Of a stretch of 64,000 nucleotides of DNA, positions 49,220 to 64,000 are shown piece after piece. A program made the position numbers and the translations under genes. This DNA comes from Microbacterium maritypicum (GTDB lineage: Bacteria > Actinomycetota > Actinomycetes > Actinomycetales > Microbacteriaceae), in contig NZ_CP168030.1 of assembly GCF_041529975.1 (NCBI RefSeq), positions 2,046,001 to 2,110,000 on the forward strand. The letters are read 5' to 3'. The first letter of the stretch is position 1; every line of letters begins with the position of its first letter. The notes under the pieces were generated by a model. That model searched no databases. It saw nothing but the letters and a program-made list of their open reading frames with translations, and was not told the origin of the DNA.

Positions 49220-49817
49220 GGCCAGATCGTACTCTCGGCGGCACGACGCGGCGGAAACCGCGGTTGACCCGGCGTAAAGCGCGCGGAACGCTCGAACGAC
49301 ACGCCCGGGCTGTATGCCCCGATTTGCCAGAACCCCGGAACCCACGTAACTTATTACTTGTTCGCCCCACAGGGAAGCGGAGGAGCCAAGAGCTTCACCC
49401 CCCTCAAGCGGAGAACCACTCCCGATCCACTCTCACTTGAGAGATCAGGCGCTTGCGTCTAGGATAGGGAATCCACCTCTTCTGCGGCTGTCATCAGCTG
49501 CGCTGCGGATCTCTGATCTGCACGGCGCGCCGATTTGACAAGCGGGACAGGGTGGGTAAGATAGAGAAGTTGCCCTGCGGGCCTGGCTGTGATGGCTGGG
49601 TCGTGGGAGCATCCGATCCTTGAGAACTCAACAGCGTGCACTTGTCAAATGCCAAATTATCCTCGTCTCCACTTCGGTGGGGGTGAGAATTCCTTTGGAT
49701 CAAAGACCAACTCCTTCCGGGGGGTTGGCAATGGATGAAGTCAGCAATGAATTTGTCTCTTTGGTCAGCATCAAACTCGCTGCGTCATCGTTTTCCCGGT
49801 GTCGTATGCATTTCTTT
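49220..49817 (+). promoter_or_regulatory. rRNA operon promoter and leader region
   Basis: Three promoters: P1 TTGCCA-N17-TAACTT (49324-49352), P2 TTGAGA-N17-TAGGAT (49437-49465), P3 TTGACA-N16-TAAGAT (49535-49562). The leader has the actinobacterial TTGAGAACTCAACAG motif (49619-49633), a boxA-like antitermination/processing site. CGTATGC (49803-49809) can pair with GCATACG (51388-51394) in the spacer to form a 16S processing stem. No gene is visible. Confidence 0.7.
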
Positions 49818-54877
<5,060 letters not shown>

Positions 54878-54895
54878 CACCGTTTGTTGGTGCTA

Positions 54896-54916
54896 CGCGT
54901 CCACTGAGTGGTTCTC
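54896..54916 (+). other. 3' arm of the 23S processing stalk
   Basis: Complementary to 51640-51660 (19 of 21 pairs). RNase III would cut this double strand to release pre-23S. Confidence 0.75.
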
Positions 54917-54982
54917 GATGTACGGTCGAGAACCGCATAACAACAATGACTTTGTTATGTGTTTGATTGAAACATCAATAGT

Positions 54983-55099
54983 GTTTCGGCGGCCATAGCG
55001 TGAGGGAAACGCCCGGTTACATTCCGAACCCGGAAGCTAAGCCTCACAGCGCCGATGGTACTGCAGGGGGGACCCTGTGGGAGAGTAGGACACCGCCGG
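54983..55099 (+). rRNA. rrf: 5S ribosomal RNA
   Basis: 117 bases. Starts GTTTCGGCGGCCATAGCG, contains GGTTACATTCCGAACCCGG and ends GGACACCGCCGG. The two ends pair. About 100 bases after 23S. Confidence 0.96.
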
Positions 55100-55112
55100 A
55101 CTCCTTTTAGAC

Positions 55113-55144
55113 AAAATGGCCACCCATCGATGGGTGGCCATTTT
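55113..55144 (+). terminator. rRNA operon terminator
   Basis: Perfect 32-bp palindrome: AAAATGGCCACCCA at the left, TCGA at the centre, T-run at the right. A strong bidirectional intrinsic terminator, ending 30 bases before the repeat-protein start. Confidence 0.92.
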
Positions 55145-55173
55145 GCGTTTACACGAATAGAACAGGGAGCATC

Positions 55174-57099
55174 ATGCCAGAAGAGGAAGAGCGCCGTCCG
55201 CGTCGCAACGACGACAGCGGATCGCGCGGTAATCGCGCTTCTGGTGGACGCCCCGGAAACAGCCGTGACGGTGCAGCCCCGCGCCGTGAAGGTGGCGGGT
55301 ACAACCGTGATGGTGGTGCCCCGCGTCGTGAGGGCGGTGGCTACAACCGTGATGGTGGTGCCCCGCGTCGTGAGGGCGGTGGCTACAACCGTGATGGTGG
55401 TGCCCCGCGCCGTGAGGGCGGTGGCTACAACCGTGATGGTGGTGCCCCGCGCCGTGAGGGCGGTGGCTACAACCGTGATGGTGGTGCCCCGCGCCGTGAA
55501 GGTGGCGGCTACAACCGTGATGGTGGTGCCCCGCGCCGTGAGGGCGGTGGCTACAACCGTGACGGTGCAGCCCCGCGCCGTGAGGGTGGTGGGTACAACC
55601 GTGATGGTGGTGCCCCGCGCCGTGAGGGCGGTGGCTACAACCGTGATGGTGGTGCCCCGCGTCGCGAAGGTGGCTACAACCGTGATGGTGGTGCCCCGCG
55701 CCGTGAAGGTGGTGGCTACAACCGTGACGGTGCCCCCCGTCGTGAGGGTGGCGGGTATAACCGTGACGGTGGTGCCCCGCGTCGCGAAGGTGGCTACAAC
55801 CGTGACGGTGGTGCCCCGCGTCGCGAAGGTGGCTACAACCGTGATGGTGGTGCCCCGCGCCGTGAAGGCGGTGGCTACAACCGGGATGGTGCCCCCCGTC
55901 GTGAGGGTGGCGGGTACAACCGTGATGGTGCAGCTCCCCGCCGTGAGGGCGGTGGCTACAACCGGGACGGTGGTGCCCCGCGCCGCGAGGGTGGCTACAA
56001 CCGTGACGGTGGTGCCCCGCGCCGCGAAGGTGGTGGCTACAACCGTGACGGTGGTGCCCCGCGTCGTGATTCGGCGCCGCGCCGTGACGGTGGTGATCGC
56101 GACAAGTCCCGCTCGTTCCCGCAGCGCGGAGGCGCCGGTCGGGAGCGTCCGTCTCAGGCGGCGAATGAGCGTCCGCGGTTCGATGAGCCGCAGATTCCCG
56201 ACGAGATCACTGCGCGCGACCTCAACGGGGGCGCTCGCAACGAGCTCAAGACCCTGAGCAAGGAGAACGCCGAGCACGTCGCGCGTCACCTGGCGATGGC
56301 TTCGAAGCTCATCGACGAGGACCCCGCGCTTGCGCACGAGCACGCGCTGGCGGCGTCTCGACGCGCCGGCCGTATCGCGATCGTCCGCGAGACTCTCGGC
56401 ATCACCGCTTACGCGACGGGTGACTTCGCCCTTGCTCTCCGCGAACTCCGCACCTACCGACGCATCTCGGGCAAGGACGATCAGATCGCGCTGATGGTCG
56501 ACAGCGAGCGTGGCATAGGACGTTCCGATCGCGCGCTCGAGACCGGCCGCGCTGTTGACCGGTCTGCCCTCGAGACTCCCGTGCGTGTCGCACTGGCGAT
56601 CGCGATGTCGGGTGCTCGTCTGGATCAGGGCGATCTGGAGCTTGCGCTCGGCGAGCTCGAGATCCCCGAGCTCGACCCGGATCGGGCTTTCGAATGGAGC
56701 CCTGCTCTGTTCGCCGCTCGTGCCGCTGTTCTCGAAGACCTCGGACGCACCGATGAGGCCGCTTTCTGGGCACACCGTGCCGAGGTCGCTGCCGAGGCAC
56801 TCGGGATCGACGAGGCCGGTGACGAGGAGATCTTCATCGAGGACAGCATGATCGAGGGCGAGTTCCTCGACGACGAGGTCGCCGAACCGGCCGATGAAGC
56901 AGACGAGGCTGACGTCGTCGAGGCCACTGCGGATTCCGACGAGACGGATGACGAAGCGGACGAGAAAGTGTCTGAAGAGCCCGCTGCGGACTCCGACGCC
57001 ATGGCTGACGAGACCGACGCCGAAGAGCCCACGGTCGAGGACGAGGTCCGCGAGCTCCTGGGTGAGGACGAGACCGACGACGCGGACCCGGAGGCGTAG
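55174..57099 (+). CDS. Arg/Gly/Tyr tandem-repeat protein with TPR-like domain and acidic tail
   Basis: 641 aa. Residues 32-305 hold about 19 copies of a 13-14 residue unit (GGAPRREGGGYNRD) and a degenerate end (SAPRRDGGDRD). The array is basic, low-complexity and disordered, resembling RGG/YG RNA-binding regions. Residues 345-550 form an alpha-helical, TPR-like domain (ELKTLSKENAEHVARHLAMAS, AALEDLGRTDEAAFWAHRAEV). The last ~80 residues are highly acidic. GGGAG precedes the ATG. I cannot assign a function; an RNA- or ribosome-associated role is inferred from composition and from sitting behind the rrn operon. Confidence 0.8.
   Translation: MPEEEERRPRRNDDSGSRGNRASGGRPGNSRDGAAPRREGGGYNRDGGAPRREGGGYNRDGGAPRREGGGYNRDGGAPRREGGGYNRDGGAPRREGGGYNRDGGAPRREGGGYNRDGGAPRREGGGYNRDGAAPRREGGGYNRDGGAPRREGGGYNRDGGAPRREGGYNRDGGAPRREGGGYNRDGAPRREGGGYNRDGGAPRREGGYNRDGGAPRREGGYNRDGGAPRREGGGYNRDGAPRREGGGYNRDGAAPRREGGGYNRDGGAPRREGGYNRDGGAPRREGGGYNRDGGAPRRDSAPRRDGGDRDKSRSFPQRGGAGRERPSQAANERPRFDEPQIPDEITARDLNGGARNELKTLSKENAEHVARHLAMASKLIDEDPALAHEHALAASRRAGRIAIVRETLGITAYATGDFALALRELRTYRRISGKDDQIALMVDSERGIGRSDRALETGRAVDRSALETPVRVALAIAMSGARLDQGDLELALGELEIPELDPDRAFEWSPALFAARAAVLEDLGRTDEAAFWAHRAEVAAEALGIDEAGDEEIFIEDSMIEGEFLDDEVAEPADEADEADVVEATADSDETDDEADEKVSEEPAADSDAMADETDAEEPTVEDEVRELLGEDETDDADPEA
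55267..56083 (+). repeat. 42-bp (39-42) tandem minisatellite inside the repeat protein
   Basis: About 19 units of 39-42 bases, in frame, encoding GGAPRREGGGYNRD. Third-position changes vary between units, for example CGCCGTGAG versus CGTCGTGAG. Length differences (39 or 42) all keep the frame. Suits slippage or recombination. Confidence 0.95.
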
Positions 57100-58136
57100 T
57101 GGCGCTGTTCTCACGCAAGCGCGCTCTGCGCACCCCCGTCGACGGGGTCGACACGATCCTCGCTGATCTCGACGGCGTGGTGTACGCAGGCCCCGGCGCA
57201 TTGCCGCATGCGGTCGACAGTCTCAATGAGGCCGCGAAGTCGGCGCGACTCGGTTACATCACCAACAACGCGGCCCGCACTGACGCATCCGTCGCGGAGC
57301 ACCTCAGCAGCCTGGGGCTCCGCGTCGATGCGGCCGATGTGGTCACGAGCCCGCAGGCGGCGATGCGGCTGATGGCGAAGATGGTGCCCGCGCCGGCGAC
57401 GATCCTCGTCGTCGGCGGCGACGGCCTCGTCGACGAGGTGCAGAAGGCCGGCTACACGGTCACGCGCAGCGCCGAGGATTCGCCGAGCGCCGTCGTCCAG
57501 GGGTTCGCCCCGGAGGTGGCGTGGACCGATCTCGCCGAAGCCGCATTCGCCCTCAAACTTCCCGAAGACGAGGGTGGGATCCCATGGATCGCCACGAACA
57601 CGGATTGGACGATCCCGCGTGAGCGCGGTGTCGCACCGGGTAACGGCACTCTCGTATCCGCGGTGCACACGGCCATCGGTCGGCTGGCTACCGTCGCCGG
57701 CAAGCCGGAGGCCCCCATCTTCGAAGAGGCGCTCGCCCGGTTCGGCGCACAGAAGGCGCTGTTCATCGGCGACCGGCTCGACACGGACATCATGGGTGCG
57801 AGCCGGGTCGGGATCGACTCAGTGCTCGTCCTCACCGGAATCGACCGACCCAAGCATGTGCTGGCGGCGCCCGAGGGATCGCGCCCGACGTACATCCTCG
57901 GCGACCTGCGCGAGCTGCATGTGCCGTACCCGGAGGTCACGGAACGCGATGGCGTGTTCGACGTGAACGGCGCAGCCGTGCGGGTCGTGGGGGCGGACGT
58001 CGAGATCGTGACGGAGTCCGGATCTCAGATCGACCTGCTGCGCGCCGGCGCGGCCGCGATCTGGGCATCGGGGACACCCGTGTTCGTGCTGCGCGTTCCC
58101 GAGCGTCTCTACGACGACCCCTTCCATCGCCCCTGA
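57099..58136 (+). CDS. HAD-superfamily IIA hydrolase (NagD-like)
   Basis: 345 aa. HAD motif I ILADLDGVVYAG (Asp nucleophile and general acid), motif II YITNNAAR, motif III/IV FIGDRLDTDIMGA. It dephosphorylates small phosphorylated metabolites; substrate unknown. GTG 57099 overlaps the stop of the repeat gene by one base, so they are coupled. The C-terminal ~80 residues are extra relative to NagD. Confidence 0.88.
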   Translation: MALFSRKRALRTPVDGVDTILADLDGVVYAGPGALPHAVDSLNEAAKSARLGYITNNAARTDASVAEHLSSLGLRVDAADVVTSPQAAMRLMAKMVPAPATILVVGGDGLVDEVQKAGYTVTRSAEDSPSAVVQGFAPEVAWTDLAEAAFALKLPEDEGGIPWIATNTDWTIPRERGVAPGNGTLVSAVHTAIGRLATVAGKPEAPIFEEALARFGAQKALFIGDRLDTDIMGASRVGIDSVLVLTGIDRPKHVLAAPEGSRPTYILGDLRELHVPYPEVTERDGVFDVNGAAVRVVGADVEIVTESGSQIDLLRAGAAAIWASGTPVFVLRVPERLYDDPFHRP

Positions 58137-58188
58137 GGCAGCTCGCGTCGCTCCGGCCGCCGTCGGAGGCGCCGCGTACAGTGGAACC

Positions 58189-58365
58189 GTGAGCGAAGAG
58201 ACGACGAGTGCGCCGACCGACGGCCTGTGGAGCCGTCTGCGTCTGATCGAGGGGCAGCCCCTTCCGGCGCGAGCCGATGCGTACGCGAGCCTGCACGACG
58301 AGCTCTCCCGACGCCTCGAGAGCGGCGCGAAGCTCGATCAACGGGAGACTCCGGGATCCCGATGA
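58189..58365 (+). CDS. Small conserved-looking protein upstream of tlyA
   Basis: 58 aa (GTG start): SEETTSAPTDGLWSRLRLIEGQPLPARADAYASLHDELSRRLE. It has a helical centre and no membrane segment. TACAGT (58177-58182) lies exactly 6 bases before GTG 58189, and the stop overlaps tlyA as ATGA, both arguing that it is real. Function unknown. Confidence 0.7.
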   Translation: MSEETTSAPTDGLWSRLRLIEGQPLPARADAYASLHDELSRRLESGAKLDQRETPGSR

Positions 58366-59159
58366 CGCGACTCGATGCCGCCCTCGCCGCCCGAGGACTC
58401 GCCCGTTCGCGCAGCCACGCCGCCACGCTCATCGCCGAAGGGCTCGTGAGCATCGATGGCCGCCAGGCGGTGAAGGCTTCGACCGCCGTCGACGATGAGG
58501 CGCAGATCACGATCGCGGGTGCCGACCACTATGTCGGCCGCGCGGCCCACAAGCTCATCGCCGGGCTCGACGGATTCGCGATCCCCGTCGAGGGGCGGCT
58601 CGCACTGGACATGGGGGCCTCCACGGGAGGTTTCACGCAGGTGCTCCGCGAGCGCGGCGCACGAAAGGTCCTGGCGGTCGACGTCGGGCACGGACAGCTC
58701 GCCGCGTCGATCGCGGCCGACCCCGGCGTCGTCGCCGTCGAGGGCTACAACGTGCGGCACATGACGCGTGAGAACCTCGCGGAGGCGACCGGCGAGAGCG
58801 ACGCGCCCGACCTCATCGTCGGGGACCTGTCGTTCATCTCGCTAGAGCTCGTTCTGCCCGCAGTGGCGGTCATCGCCGAGCCGGGATCCGACGTCCTGCT
58901 GCTCGTGAAGCCGCAGTTCGAGGTCGGGCGAACCGCGGTGCGCGGCGGTCTGGTGACCGACCCCGCCACGCGTGCGGACGCCGTCGCCCGCACGGTGTGG
59001 ACCGCCTGGGATCTCGGGTTCGGGATGCTCGGCATCCTGCCCTCCCCGATCCTCGGAACGCACGGGAATGCCGAGTATCTGGTGCACCTCGCGCCGGGTC
59101 GGGGCAGCAATCCGACAGAATGGTTGGACACCATCAACCGACTGGCAGGAGGACGATGA
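58362..59159 (+). CDS. tlyA: TlyA-family rRNA 2'-O-methyltransferase (hemolysin-like)
   Basis: 265 aa. S4 RNA-binding domain at 1-60 (TRLDAALAARGLARSRSHAATLIAEGLVSIDG), then FtsJ-type SAM fold: LDMGASTGGFTQVLRERGA, VDVGHGQLA, GDLSFISLELVLPA, LLVKPQFEVG. In mycobacteria TlyA methylates 16S C1409 and 23S C1920 and its loss gives capreomycin resistance. It heads tlyA-nadK-recN with 4-base overlaps. Confidence 0.93.
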   Translation: MTRLDAALAARGLARSRSHAATLIAEGLVSIDGRQAVKASTAVDDEAQITIAGADHYVGRAAHKLIAGLDGFAIPVEGRLALDMGASTGGFTQVLRERGARKVLAVDVGHGQLAASIAADPGVVAVEGYNVRHMTRENLAEATGESDAPDLIVGDLSFISLELVLPAVAVIAEPGSDVLLLVKPQFEVGRTAVRGGLVTDPATRADAVARTVWTAWDLGFGMLGILPSPILGTHGNAEYLVHLAPGRGSNPTEWLDTINRLAGGR

Positions 59160-60076
59160 ACGAGCGCAGCATCCTGGTCGTCGCCCACGCCGGCCGAGTG
59201 GACACGGTCGACGCGGCCCGTCGGGTGATCGGGGCGCTTCGCGAGGCCGGAGCCCGGCCGGTGCTGGCCGCCGACGACCATGAGGCCCTCGTCGCCGTGG
59301 ACGAGTTCTTCGCCGACACCGAGGTGCTCGGCGCATCCGTCGATCCGGCCGACCTCGAACTGGCGATCGTGCTGGGCGGCGACGGGACCATCCTTCGTGC
59401 GGCCGAGCTCGTCCGTGACAGCGGCGCACCCGTGCTGGGCATCAACATGGGCCACGTCGGCTTCCTCGCCGAGATCGACCGCGACGACATGGACAAGGCC
59501 GTCCGCCGCGTGATCGATCGTGACTACGAGGTCGAGGAACGACTCGCGCTTTCCGTGCGGGTGAAGGATGCCGCAGGGGCGGTCGTGTACGAGACCTGGG
59601 CCCTCAACGAGGCCACGGTCGAGAAGGCGAGCCGGGAGCGGATGATCGAAGTCGTCCTGGAGATCGACGGTCGCCCGCTGTCGAGTTTCGGCTGCGACGG
59701 CATGGTCATCTCCACTCCCACCGGCTCGACCGCCTACAACTTCTCCGCTGGGGGACCGGTCATCTGGCCCAGCGTCGAGGCGATCGCCGTGGTGCCGCTG
59801 TCGGCGCACGCGCTCTTCGCCAAACCCCTGGTCGTGAGCCCTGATGCCGCAGTCGCCATCGAGATGCTCGAGCGCACCGACGGCTCCGGCATCCTGTGGT
59901 GCGACGGGCGACGCTCGCACGACCTGCCTCCCGGCGCACGCGTCGTCGTCCGGCGGTCCTCACGCCCGGTCCGCCTCGCGCGGCTGCACCCCACGGCGTT
60001 CACGGATCGTCTCGTGCGCAAGTTCCAGCTGCCCGTCGAAGGATGGCGCGGTCAGACCCCGGGGGCGCCGTCATGA
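59156..60076 (+). CDS. nadK: NAD kinase
   Basis: 306 aa. GGDGT motif in VLGGDGTILRAAEL, NE motif in WALNEATVEKAS, and the conserved TPTGSTAYNFSAGGP. It makes NADP. AGGAGG directly before the ATG. Overlaps tlyA and recN. Confidence 0.96.
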   Translation: MNERSILVVAHAGRVDTVDAARRVIGALREAGARPVLAADDHEALVAVDEFFADTEVLGASVDPADLELAIVLGGDGTILRAAELVRDSGAPVLGINMGHVGFLAEIDRDDMDKAVRRVIDRDYEVEERLALSVRVKDAAGAVVYETWALNEATVEKASRERMIEVVLEIDGRPLSSFGCDGMVISTPTGSTAYNFSAGGPVIWPSVEAIAVVPLSAHALFAKPLVVSPDAAVAIEMLERTDGSGILWCDGRRSHDLPPGARVVVRRSSRPVRLARLHPTAFTDRLVRKFQLPVEGWRGQTPGAPS

Positions 60077-61764
60077 TCGAGGAGATGCGGATGCAGGGCC
60101 TCGGCGTGATCGCCGACGCCGTGCTGCCCCTCGGTCCGGGATTCACGGCGATCACCGGCGAGACCGGTGCCGGCAAGACGATGGTGGTCACGGGACTCGG
60201 GCTGCTGCTGGGTCAGCGCGCCGATTCCGGCGCGGTGCGCGCCGGCGCTGCCCAGGCTTCGGTGGCAGGAGTCTGGATCGTCCCCGAGAGCGGCGACGTG
60301 GCCGAGATCGTCGCGGACGCCGGGGGAGAGCTGGAGCCCGCAGGGGCAGGCAACGCCGAACTCTACGTCTCGCGCACGCTGAGCGCCGAGGGCCGCAGCC
60401 GCGCGAGCGTCGGTGGCCGCGCGGCACCGGCAGGCGTGCTCTCGGCTCTGGCCGAGGAACTCGTCGTGGTCCACGGACAGTCTGAGCAGCTGCGTCTGCG
60501 CTCCACGGCTGCGCAGCGCGACGCGCTCGACCGCTTCGGCGGTGCGCCGATCGCGAAGGCGCTCGAGGCGTACGCCGGCTCCTTCGTCCGGTGGCGGACA
60601 CTCGACGCCGAGATCTCCGAGATCACCGAGAACCGCGACCGCCGTGCGGAGGAAGCAGCTCGGCTGCGCGAAGCCCTCGCCCTGATCGAGGCGACCGCGC
60701 CGGAGCCGGGGGAGGATCAGGAGCTCGCCGAACGCGCGGAGCGACTCGCGAACGCCGAAGAGCTGCGCCTCGCGGCCTCTCTCGCGCATGGCGCGCTCTC
60801 GAGCGAAGACGGCGAACCCGACGCATCGGCCCTCGTCGCCGAGGCGCGTCGCCTGCTCGAGCGCACCGCCGATGCGAAACTCACCGAGATCGGCGAAAGC
60901 ATCGCCGACATCGGATACCGGATCGCCGACACCGCCGGTCTGCTCTCCGCCTATCTGGCCGACCTCGACGAGACGGGCCCCCACGAGCTCGCCGCCGTCG
61001 AAGAGCGCCGCGCGGCGCTCGGGACCTTGATCCGTGCACACGGTTCCCTCGACGAAGCTCTCGCGCTGTGGCAGACGGGGTCCGCCCGCCTGGCCGAGCT
61101 CGATGACGACGGCGATCGCATCGAACGTCTCATCGCCGAGCGTGACGCGGCGCGCGCCGAACTCGATGCGCACGCCGCCGCGCTGACCGCTGTGCGCACG
61201 GACGCCGCCGTCCGCCTCGGCGACGCCGTGACCGACGAGCTGCACGCCCTCGCGATGCCGGATGCGCGCCTCGAGGTCGCCGTCTCGGAGGGGGCCGAGA
61301 GCACCCACGGTCGGGACGACGTCGCCATCCTCCTCGCCCCGCATCCTGGCGCTGAGCCGCGCTCCGTCTCCAAGGGGGCCTCGGGCGGCGAGTTGTCTCG
61401 CGTGATGCTCGCGATCGAGGTCGTCATCGCGGCGACCGACCCGGTCCCGACGTTCGTCTTCGACGAGGTCGACTCCGGTATCGGAGGTGCGGCCGCCATC
61501 GAAGTGGGGCGGCGACTCGCCCGGCTCGCAGAGAAATCGCAAGTCATCGCGGTGACGCACCTCGCGCAGGTGGCGGCGTTCGCGAACAATCACCTGTCGG
61601 TCGTGAAGGCCAATGATGGCGCGGTCACGGCCTCGAGCGTGCGGCGTCTCGAGGGCGAAGACCGAGAGGCCGAGATGGCCCGTCTGCTGTCCGGACTCAC
61701 CGATTCCGACGCCGCGCTGACCCATGCGCGTGAACTTCTCAGCCTCCGCGTCCCCACCGCCTGA
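60073..61764 (+). CDS. recN: DNA repair protein RecN
   Basis: 563 aa SMC-like ATPase. Walker [14 protein letters not shown], signature [16 protein letters not shown], Walker [13 protein letters not shown]; two coiled coils between. It acts at double-strand breaks. The tlyA-nadK-recN order is standard in actinobacteria. No SOS box found before it here. Confidence 0.95.
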   Translation: MIEEMRMQGLGVIADAVLPLGPGFTAITGETGAGKTMVVTGLGLLLGQRADSGAVRAGAAQASVAGVWIVPESGDVAEIVADAGGELEPAGAGNAELYVSRTLSAEGRSRASVGGRAAPAGVLSALAEELVVVHGQSEQLRLRSTAAQRDALDRFGGAPIAKALEAYAGSFVRWRTLDAEISEITENRDRRAEEAARLREALALIEATAPEPGEDQELAERAERLANAEELRLAASLAHGALSSEDGEPDASALVAEARRLLERTADAKLTEIGESIADIGYRIADTAGLLSAYLADLDETGPHELAAVEERRAALGTLIRAHGSLDEALALWQTGSARLAELDDDGDRIERLIAERDAARAELDAHAAALTAVRTDAAVRLGDAVTDELHALAMPDARLEVAVSEGAESTHGRDDVAILLAPHPGAEPRSVSKGASGGELSRVMLAIEVVIAATDPVPTFVFDEVDSGIGGAAAIEVGRRLARLAEKSQVIAVTHLAQVAAFANNHLSVVKANDGAVTASSVRRLEGEDREAEMARLLSGLTDSDAALTHARELLSLRVPTA

Positions 61765-61778
61765 TAGGATCGAAGCCC

Positions 61779-63483
<1,705 letters not shown>

Positions 63484-63491
<8 letters not shown>

Positions 63492-64000
63492 GTCGATCGA
63501 GCCCCTCCGGGACGAGCCGTTCGAGCCGGAGGTGCTCCAGAGCGACCTCGTCTACGAAGGCAGGGTCTGGGACGTGCGCTCCGACCGCGTGCGCTACGGC
63601 GACGGCGAGATCGTGCGGCAGTACGTCGACCACACGGGCGCCGTGGCTATCCTCGCGCTCGACGACGACGGGCGTGTCCTGCTGATCCAGCAGTACCGGC
63701 ATCCGATCCGTCATCGGGATTGGGAGCTGCCCGCGGGTCTGCTCGACGTCGAGGGGGAGGAGCCGCTCGCGGCCGCCCAGCGCGAGCTCGCGGAGGAGGC
63801 GGATCTGGTGGCCACCCACTGGGAGCCGCTGGTCTCCTCGTGGACCACCCCCGGCGGCAACGACGAGATGATCCACATCTTCCTCGCGACGGGCATCGCC
63901 TCGGCCGAGCGCCCGCACGACCGTGAGGACGAGGAAGCCGACATCCGCGTCGAGTGGGTGCCGCTGGACGATGCGGTGGAGGCCGTTCTCGGCGGCCGCA
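63484..64000 (+). CDS. NUDIX hydrolase, ADP-ribose pyrophosphatase-like, 3' partial
   Basis: 172 codons to the window edge. The NUDIX box is [24 protein letters not shown], with Ala in place of the usual Gly near the end. [21 protein letters not shown] is typical of ADP-ribose pyrophosphatases. ATG 63484 lies within pyrG, overlapping by 8 bases. No stop occurs before 64000. Confidence 0.88.

Noticed and set aside
55267..56083. CRISPR-like regular repeat array
   Set aside because: The units are contiguous, in-frame coding repeats without unique spacers; no cas genes.
55055..56257. 400-aa plus-strand frame with VMVVPRAVRAVATT repeats
   Set aside because: Shifted reading of the same repeats, starting in the 5S gene; no ribosome-binding site, ends with the array.
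54955..57201. 748-aa open frame on the minus strand rich in TTITVVATA repeats
   Set aside because: It is the antisense of the minisatellite. Units of 39-42 bases free of stops keep all frames open. It runs back into 5S rRNA, and the plus frame has the ribosome-binding site and folded domain.

Overview
The window is a GC-rich stretch of a Microbacteriaceae chromosome. The 16S sequence resembles the Microbacterium oxydans/maritypicum group from memory; no search was run. The gene content agrees with an actinobacterium: a Tad pilus tail with actinobacterial TadE-like genes, PriA-type HisA, a SeptumFormation/DUF2510 family, TlyA, an rRNA spacer without tRNAs, and initiator sites with a TANNNT box a few bases before the start codon. 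No insertion sequence, prophage, CRISPR array or tRNA gene was seen, so this is mostly core genome with a few accessory genes.

Layout. 1-2395: 3' end of a Tad/Flp pilus locus. 2409-4258: NUDIX hydrolase and MFS exporter on the minus strand. 4338-10310: prfB, then ftsE-ftsX-smpB, with two DUF2510 membrane proteins inserted on the opposite strand. 10321-13554: S9 peptidase, lexA, and a divergent LysM gene that is probably the SOS division inhibitor. 13621-17583: hisC-hisB-hisH-priA and an SseB protein. 17607-19990: a small lipoprotein, a DUF1844 protein and infC-rpmI-rplT, where infC starts with ATC behind a structured leader. 20075-23933: an rRNA/tRNA methyltransferase and a two-component system coupled to a TAXI binding lipoprotein with no permease. 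24187-27544: gluABCD-type amino-acid ABC transporter. 27587-31137: pheST. 31215-35284: an epimerase-like protein, then a TPP riboswitch with thiM and a fused ThiE-ThiD-TenA enzyme. 35331-42203: an arginine-rich leader ORF and argCJBDFH, lacking argR and argG. 42234-49219: DUF1349, SatD, MerR/aldo-keto reductase pair, tyrS, DUF4184 and a CoA-transferase. 49324-55144: complete rrn operon (three promoters, 16S, 23S, 5S, terminator). 55174-64000: a protein with about 19 tandem Arg/Gly/Tyr repeats plus a TPR-like domain, a HAD phosphatase, a 58-aa protein, tlyA, nadK, recN, pyrG and the start of an ADP-ribose pyrophosphatase-like NUDIX gene.

Themes. Translation genes dominate (prfB, smpB, infC-rpmI-rplT, pheST, tyrS, rrn, two RNA methyltransferases). 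Small-molecule regulation is readable in the DNA: a TPP riboswitch, a likely Arg-codon attenuator, a MerR operator with a 19-bp promoter spacer, and candidate LexA boxes. About twenty transcription units have a TANNNT box 6-9 bases before the start codon, most often exactly 6, usually without a Shine-Dalgarno sequence. This points to widespread leaderless mRNAs and helps choose several start codons.

The most unusual items are the arginine leader peptide replacing a local ArgR, the low-complexity repeat protein directly behind the rRNA operon, the ThiE-ThiD-TenA fusion, the ATC start of infC, and the two-component/TAXI module without a transporter. All functional calls rest on reading the sequence and recalled family knowledge; no database search was done.
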